NCBI RefSeq assembly: GCF_019456655.1
Contig: NZ_CP080332.1
Span: 1,240,001-1,304,000, forward strand
DNA length: 64,000 nt
From: Mycolicibacterium diernhoferi
GTDB lineage: Bacteria; Actinomycetota; Actinomycetes; Mycobacteriales; Mycobacteriaceae
Direction: 5' to 3'
In this document: in pieces, positions 59,666 through 64,000 of the stretch
How positions within the stretch are numbered: the first letter of the stretch is position 1
How the letters are laid out: every line of letters begins with the position of its first letter
Translations under genes and position numbers: made by a program
The notes under the pieces: generated by a model
Told to the model about the DNA's origin: nothing
Database searches by the model: none
What the model saw: only the letters and a program-made list of their open reading frames with translations

Positions 59666-61345
59666 ATGGTCAGCACGCACCGAGTGGTCGACCACATCAT
59701 CGAGCAGTTGGCGGTACACGGTGTCAGTCACATCTTCGGGGTCGACGGCGCCAACATCGAGGATCTGTACGACGCCGCGGCCCTGCGCACCGATATCACG
59801 GCCGTGCTGGCCAAACACGAGTTCTCCGCCGCGACGATGGCCGACGGGTACAGTCGGGCCACCTCGGCGCTGGGGGTGGTCGCCGCGACATCCGGCGGCG
59901 GTTGCCTGAACCTGGTTGCCGGGCTTGGGGAATCACTGGCCAGCCGGGTGCCCGTGCTGGCGTTGGTGGGCCAGCCGCCCAGCACGATGGACGGGCGGGG
60001 CAGCTTCCAGGACACCAGTGGTCACAACGGTTCGCTGGATGCCTCGGCGTTGTTCGCGGCGGTGTCGGTCTACTGCCGGCGCATCCTGGACCCCGACGAC
60101 ATCGGGGCGGCGCTGCCGGAAGCGGTGGCGGCCGCCCGGTGCGGGGGACCGGCGGTGCTGTTGCTGCCCAAGGACATCCAGCAGGGCGCAGTCCAGAGTG
60201 CACCCGTCCGGGCGCCGGTGAACGGCCGCCAACTGGGTGACCCGGGCCCGATCGCCGCGCGGCTGCGACGCGCACACGGTCCGGTGACGATCATCGCCGG
60301 GGAACAGGTGGCCCGCGACGACGCGCGCGACGAACTGGAACGGTTGCGCGCGACCCTGCGGGCGCGGGTGGCCACTGTCCCGGACGCCAAGGACGTCAGC
60401 GGTGCCCCCGGGCTCGGGAGTTCCTCGGCGCTGGGCGTGACCGGGGTGATGGGGCATCCCGGGGTGGCCCGGGTGATCGCCGACAGCGCGGCCTGCCTGC
60501 TGGTGGGCACCCGGTTGTCGGTGACCGCGCGGGCCGGACTGGAGGACGCGCTGGCCACGGTGCCGGTGCTCTCGCTCGGGTGCGCGGTTCCCTACCTGCC
60601 GAGCACCCACGTCCACACCGAGGACCTGCGCGCGTCGCTACGGCTGCTGAACACGGCGCTCACCGGCACCGGGCGTCCGACCGGAATCTCGGTGCCCGAA
60701 CGTATCCCGCGCACCGAGCTGAGCCCGCCCGGCCACCACGGGCCGGGTATCCGCTATCGCGATGCGATCGACGCACTGGATCACGCGCTGCCCGACGGCG
60801 TCGATGTGGTGGTGGACGCCGGCAACAGTGGGGCGTCGGCGATCCACCGGCTACGGGCCCGGCGGGACGGGCGCTTCCTGGTGGCGCTGGGCATGGGCGG
60901 CATGGGGTACAGCTTCGGTGCGGGTATCGGCATGTGCTTCGCACGCGGCCGCCGCACCGTGGTGATCGCCGGGGACGGGGCGTTCTTCATGCACGGTCTG
61001 GAATTACACACCGCGATCCAGTACCGCCTGCCGGTCACCGTGGTGCTGTTCAACAACAATGCCCACGCAATGTGCGTCACCCGGGAACAACTGTTCTACG
61101 GCGACCGCTACAGCTACAACCGGTTCACCGCCAGCCGCCTCGGCGCCGGGCTGGCGGCCATGTTCCCGGGTCTGCCCTCGGTAGACGTCACCACTCCCGA
61201 CGCGTTGCCCGCAGCGTTGCATTCGGCGTTGGCGGCAGCGGGCCCGTCGGTGGTCAACATCGAATGTTCGGCCGACGAAATTCCCACGTTCGCACCATTT
61301 CTCACCAACCAGGAGGTCAAAGAACATGTCACTGCCCGCGCTTGA
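59666..61345 (+). CDS. thiamine-diphosphate-dependent enzyme, acetolactate-synthase-like
   Basis: The 559-residue protein has the three ThDP-enzyme domains. E52 in KHEFSAATMADGYSR is the catalytic glutamate of the PYR domain. AGDGAFFMHGLELHTA through LFNNN (about residues 435-466) is the GDG...NN Mg-ThDP motif of the PP domain. The middle domain is divergent, so FAD binding is uncertain. Family members join or decarboxylate 2-oxo acids. It begins 71 bases after rslA and its 3' end overlaps the next gene by 20 bases. First gene of an accessory cluster that runs off the window. Amino-acid biosynthesis is unlikely given the partners. Confidence 0.82.
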   Translation: MVSTHRVVDHIIEQLAVHGVSHIFGVDGANIEDLYDAAALRTDITAVLAKHEFSAATMADGYSRATSALGVVAATSGGGCLNLVAGLGESLASRVPVLALVGQPPSTMDGRGSFQDTSGHNGSLDASALFAAVSVYCRRILDPDDIGAALPEAVAAARCGGPAVLLLPKDIQQGAVQSAPVRAPVNGRQLGDPGPIAARLRRAHGPVTIIAGEQVARDDARDELERLRATLRARVATVPDAKDVSGAPGLGSSSALGVTGVMGHPGVARVIADSAACLLVGTRLSVTARAGLEDALATVPVLSLGCAVPYLPSTHVHTEDLRASLRLLNTALTGTGRPTGISVPERIPRTELSPPGHHGPGIRYRDAIDALDHALPDGVDVVVDAGNSGASAIHRLRARRDGRFLVALGMGGMGYSFGAGIGMCFARGRRTVVIAGDGAFFMHGLELHTAIQYRLPVTVVLFNNNAHAMCVTREQLFYGDRYSYNRFTASRLGAGLAAMFPGLPSVDVTTPDALPAALHSALAAAGPSVVNIECSADEIPTFAPFLTNQEVKEHVTARA

Positions 61346-61985
61346 CGATATCGTCGAACCGATCGACGGACTGATCCGCATCGAAAACTCTCCCCGGGAG
61401 AGCGCCACGCCGATCATCATGGAGATGATGCGCTCGGTGTACCCGCACGACGAGGTGTTCGGTGAATTCTGCACCGTCAACAGTTTCGTCGACTGCCCAC
61501 CGGACGAACTCTTCGACTACCTCGCCGACACCCGGTCGTTGGAGGAATGGACCTACAGTCTGCGCGGCTTCGTTCCCGCCGGGGAGCCGGGTCTGTGGCT
61601 GGCCTATGACCGATTGGGTTCGCAGACACAGATATTCACCCGCACGGTCGCCCACCGTGATGCGATGACCGTCGACTACCACTGCGCCTGGGACCAGGGC
61701 CATCATCTCTGGATGATCTATCTGATGCGGGTCGTCGACGCGCAGGTGGTCCTGAACAAGCCCGGGTCGGTGGTGCTGTGGACCAACTGTCATCATCCGT
61801 TCTACGACGAGAATCCGTACCCGGAGACCGCGCCCCCGCAGCGCCCGGTGTGGGTGGGTGACTTCTGGGACATGTTCGGGGCCGGCCACGAACTGGAGTT
61901 GCGCAACCTCAAGGCGATCGCCGAGTACCGGCACCGGCACGGCCTACCGGTCAGCCCGGCCTGGATGACCGGGGCGGACCGATGA
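61326..61985 (+). CDS. SRPBCC/START-like protein of the accessory cluster
   Basis: The 219-residue protein has a central segment CTVNSFVDCPPDELFDYLAD followed by EEWTYSLRGF, the opening beta-strand and helix pattern of SRPBCC (START-like) ligand-binding folds used by polyketide cyclases/aromatases. His- and Trp-rich stretches (DYHCAWDQGHHLWMIY, TNCHHPFY) could line a pocket or bind metal. The ATG at 61326 has CAGGAGG upstream, inside the 3' end of the ThDP gene. No known family is confidently assigned. Confidence 0.6.
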   Translation: MSLPALDDIVEPIDGLIRIENSPRESATPIIMEMMRSVYPHDEVFGEFCTVNSFVDCPPDELFDYLADTRSLEEWTYSLRGFVPAGEPGLWLAYDRLGSQTQIFTRTVAHRDAMTVDYHCAWDQGHHLWMIYLMRVVDAQVVLNKPGSVVLWTNCHHPFYDENPYPETAPPQRPVWVGDFWDMFGAGHELELRNLKAIAEYRHRHGLPVSPAWMTGADR

Positions 61986-63001
61986 ACACCACGGCGCCGG
62001 TCAGCCTGCTCGATGTCTCGACCTATCTACCCGGCGATCCCATCGGCGCCGAGTATTACGCGCAGTACGCCGAATCCGATGGTCTACGAGACAATCTCAT
62101 GTTCCGGGCTCCACGGTTGCGCCACCATGTCGGTGTCGACGAGACCGCCACCGACATGGTCGAAAGGGCCGCCGCCGGCCTGGTCGAACGACACGGCGCC
62201 GACACGCTGGCCGACATCGACGTGCTGATCACCCACACCCAACTGCCCGACATGCCGTTCTACGGCGGCGGTGGGGCGGTGGCGCACCGGCTGGGTATGA
62301 AACCGAACTGGGTGGTGGACCTGCACAACGGTGGATGCGCGGCCTTCGTGCTCGGACTCAAACTCGCGCGTAACCTGCTGGCGAGCGGGGAGGGGCGCAC
62401 CGCACTGATCGCGGTGGTGCAGAACGCCGCGGGGCAGATCTTCGACCAGCAGACGATTCGCCGCAAGGCGCAGTCCTCGGTGCCCGGCGACGGGGCGGCG
62501 GTCGGACTGGTCGCGCGGTCGGATCGATCGCCGATCCTGGATGTCGAATGCCGCACCTACGGCGAGTTCGCCGGCGATATGACCATCGCGGTGGACCCGC
62601 CCCGCAAGTGGTGGGCGGCCGGTCCGGGGGAGGGGTGCATCGGGTTCACCGAGTCCAAGATCACCAAGGTGCTGGCCCGGGGGAACCGTCAGGTGCCCGA
62701 GGTCTGCTACGCGGTGTGTGACCGGATCGGATTGGCACCCAGGGATATCGACCTCCTGGTGACCAACCAGCCCAATCGGGTGTTCCTGCGCAACTGGCGC
62801 GACGCTCTGGAACTGCCCAAGGAGAGACACCTCGACACCTTCGACGAGTGCGGCAACCTGTTCGCCGCCGGGATCCCGGTCAATCTGGACAAGGCGGTGA
62901 CCGAGGGCCGGGTCGAGGCCGGCGACACCGTGCTGATGGCCGCCTTCGCCCACGCCGGGGACTTCGCCGGCGCCGCCGCGGTCCGGTGGGGTGGGCGATG
63001 A
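61982..63001 (+). CDS. KAS III-like thiolase-fold enzyme lacking the catalytic His
   Basis: This 339-residue protein resembles 3-oxoacyl-ACP synthase III. The nucleophile Cys119 is in LHNGGCAAFVLGLKLARNLL, and Asn292 is in DECGNLFAAGIP, equivalent to the family Asn. The position of the catalytic His (HQAN in FabH) reads N262-Q-P-N265, so the His is replaced. KAS III relatives with altered triads transfer acyl groups to O, N or other nucleophiles rather than performing decarboxylative condensation. It overlaps its neighbours by 4 bases on each side. The substrate may come from the ThDP enzyme. Confidence 0.8.
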   Translation: MNTTAPVSLLDVSTYLPGDPIGAEYYAQYAESDGLRDNLMFRAPRLRHHVGVDETATDMVERAAAGLVERHGADTLADIDVLITHTQLPDMPFYGGGGAVAHRLGMKPNWVVDLHNGGCAAFVLGLKLARNLLASGEGRTALIAVVQNAAGQIFDQQTIRRKAQSSVPGDGAAVGLVARSDRSPILDVECRTYGEFAGDMTIAVDPPRKWWAAGPGEGCIGFTESKITKVLARGNRQVPEVCYAVCDRIGLAPRDIDLLVTNQPNRVFLRNWRDALELPKERHLDTFDECGNLFAAGIPVNLDKAVTEGRVEAGDTVLMAAFAHAGDFAGAAAVRWGGR

Positions 63002-64000
63002 GCCTGCCGGACGGGCCGGCCGGGCTGCGCGATGCGCTTCCCGCGGCCATCGATCCGTTGGCGCTGTCGCTCAACGAGAACCCGTTCCCCCCGCTGCCGT
63101 CGGTGCGGGCGGCACTGGTCGACTGCCTCGGCGCCGCCAACCGCTACCCGGAGTTCCTGCCGGAACGGATGCGCGCACTGATCGCCGCCCGGATCGGGGT
63201 TCGCGACGATCAGGTGGTCATCGGCACCGGCGCCACCGGGGTCATCCTGCAGGTGTTGCATGCGCTCACCGCGCCTGGAGACACCATGGTGATGACCGCA
63301 CCCACCTTCGACGGTTACCCGATCTTCGCGCAGATGGCCCGATTACGGTCGGTGACGGTGCCGCTGGACGTGCACGGGCGCCACGATCTCGACGCGATGG
63401 CTGCGGCCGCCGCCACCGCGCGGGTGGTGGTGCTGTGCCGGCCGCACAACCCGACCGGGACCATCGAGTCGGCCCAGGACATCGAGCGTTTCCTGGGCCG
63501 GGTGGGGCCGGACACCGCGGTGCTGCTGGACGAGGCGTACGAGGAGTTCCTGTCCCCGTCCGAGCGGATCGACACCCGCGAGCTGGTGTTGCGCTTCCCG
63601 AATGTGGTTGTCATCCGCACCTTCTCGAAGGCCTACGGGTTGGCCGGGCTGCGCATCGGCTACGGCTTCTGCGCACCCGACCTGGCCCGCCGGCTGTGGA
63701 CCATGCAGCTGCCGTTCGGGATCGGGCTGACCGGTCTGGTCGCCGCGGCTGCCTGCTATCGCGCCGAAGACGAACTCCGGCAACGTATCCGGACCATTTC
63801 GGTCGAGCGGCGCCGGCTGCGGACCCGGTTGTCGGCGATGGGCGTGTACAGCACCGACGCGCGGGCCAATTTCGTCTACCTCCCCGGCGGGGCGAACGGC
63901 CGCCGCGGCTGGCCCGCGGTGTTCGAGGGCACCGGGGTGCGGGTGCGTGCCTATGCCGACGGCGGGGTGCGGATCACAGTGGGAACCGAGCAGTCCACCC
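62998..64000 (+). CDS. PLP-dependent aminotransferase, class I/II (HisC-like), partial
   Basis: About 334 residues are visible; the C-terminus lies beyond the window. The protein resembles histidinol-phosphate/aromatic aminotransferases: LSLNENPFPPLPSVRAAL near the start, GTGATGVILQVLHAL (PLP phosphate loop), CRPHNPTGT, LLDEAYEEF and RTFSKAYGLAGLRIGYG with the Schiff-base lysine. In this cluster it probably aminates a ketone made by the upstream enzymes. ATG 62998 overlaps the KAS III-like gene by 4 bases. Confidence 0.85.
   Translation, partial: MSLPDGPAGLRDALPAAIDPLALSLNENPFPPLPSVRAALVDCLGAANRYPEFLPERMRALIAARIGVRDDQVVIGTGATGVILQVLHALTAPGDTMVMTAPTFDGYPIFAQMARLRSVTVPLDVHGRHDLDAMAAAAATARVVVLCRPHNPTGTIESAQDIERFLGRVGPDTAVLLDEAYEEFLSPSERIDTRELVLRFPNVVVIRTFSKAYGLAGLRIGYGFCAPDLARRLWTMQLPFGIGLTGLVAAAACYRAEDELRQRIRTISVERRRLRTRLSAMGVYSTDARANFVYLPGGANGRRGWPAVFEGTGVRVRAYADGGVRITVGTEQST

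Noticed and set aside
59666..61345. Housekeeping acetolactate synthase (ilvB)
   Set aside because: No regulatory subunit or ilv genes are adjacent, the middle domain is divergent, and the overlapping neighbours are accessory biosynthetic genes.

Overview
The window is a chromosomal segment of a high-GC actinomycete, almost certainly a rapidly growing Mycobacterium (Mycolicibacterium type). The basis is gene order. A complete mycofactocin locus is followed by the S10 and spc ribosomal-protein operons, atsA, sppA, a run of TIGR00027-type methyltransferases, secY-adk-map and sigL-rslA. This matches the remembered order of M. tuberculosis Rv0687-Rv0736. GTG starts, 1- or 4-base gene overlaps, and -10 boxes of TANNNT form about 7 bases before a start codon (leaderless transcripts) are also typical of mycobacteria.

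Layout. 1-1722: edge of a histidine kinase gene and a small SHOCT membrane protein. 1808-9552: an arginine/ornithine module with an NhaC-type antiporter, an APC antiporter and arginine deiminase on the plus strand, then ornithine aminotransferase and dimethylargininase on the minus strand, and an Lrp/AsnC regulator. The mycofactocin-coupled SDR sits between the two halves with a KstR-like box at its promoter. 9603-13336: a ferredoxin-reductase-like flavoprotein, a triple-VOC protein overlapping an ECF sigma gene, and mftR. 13437-19902: mftA-B-C-D-E-F-G. 19929-23918: three tandem cytochrome P450 paralogs, each with a copy of the same inverted repeat upstream. 24055-26130: a carboxylesterase lipoprotein and a DUF4442 hotdog protein under a 26-base perfect palindrome.

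26608-31935 is the S10 operon (rpsJ to rpsQ) and 43186-47397 the spc-type operon (rplN to rplO). Between them lie two guests: a four-gene, cellulose-synthase-like polysaccharide or glycoconjugate operon (32288-38973, preceded by a possible leaderless 30-residue ORF), and atsA-lipoprotein-FGE (39089-42995). After the rplO terminator come a SulP transporter, sppA, an MFS symporter, three methyltransferases, then secY-adk-map and sigL-rslA.

59666 to the window end is an accessory biosynthetic cluster: a thiamine-diphosphate enzyme, an SRPBCC-like protein, a KAS III-like enzyme lacking the catalytic histidine, and a PLP aminotransferase, in overlapping order and cut off by the window.

How the parts fit. 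mftA-F make the peptide-derived redox cofactor mycofactocin, MftG and the SDR use it, and MftR controls it. The arginine module imports arginine, deiminates it and passes ornithine on to glutamate semialdehyde. The two best candidates for undescribed systems are the polysaccharide operon embedded in the ribosomal region and the ThDP/KAS III-like/aminotransferase cluster. All family calls come from reading motifs and gene order; no database search was run.
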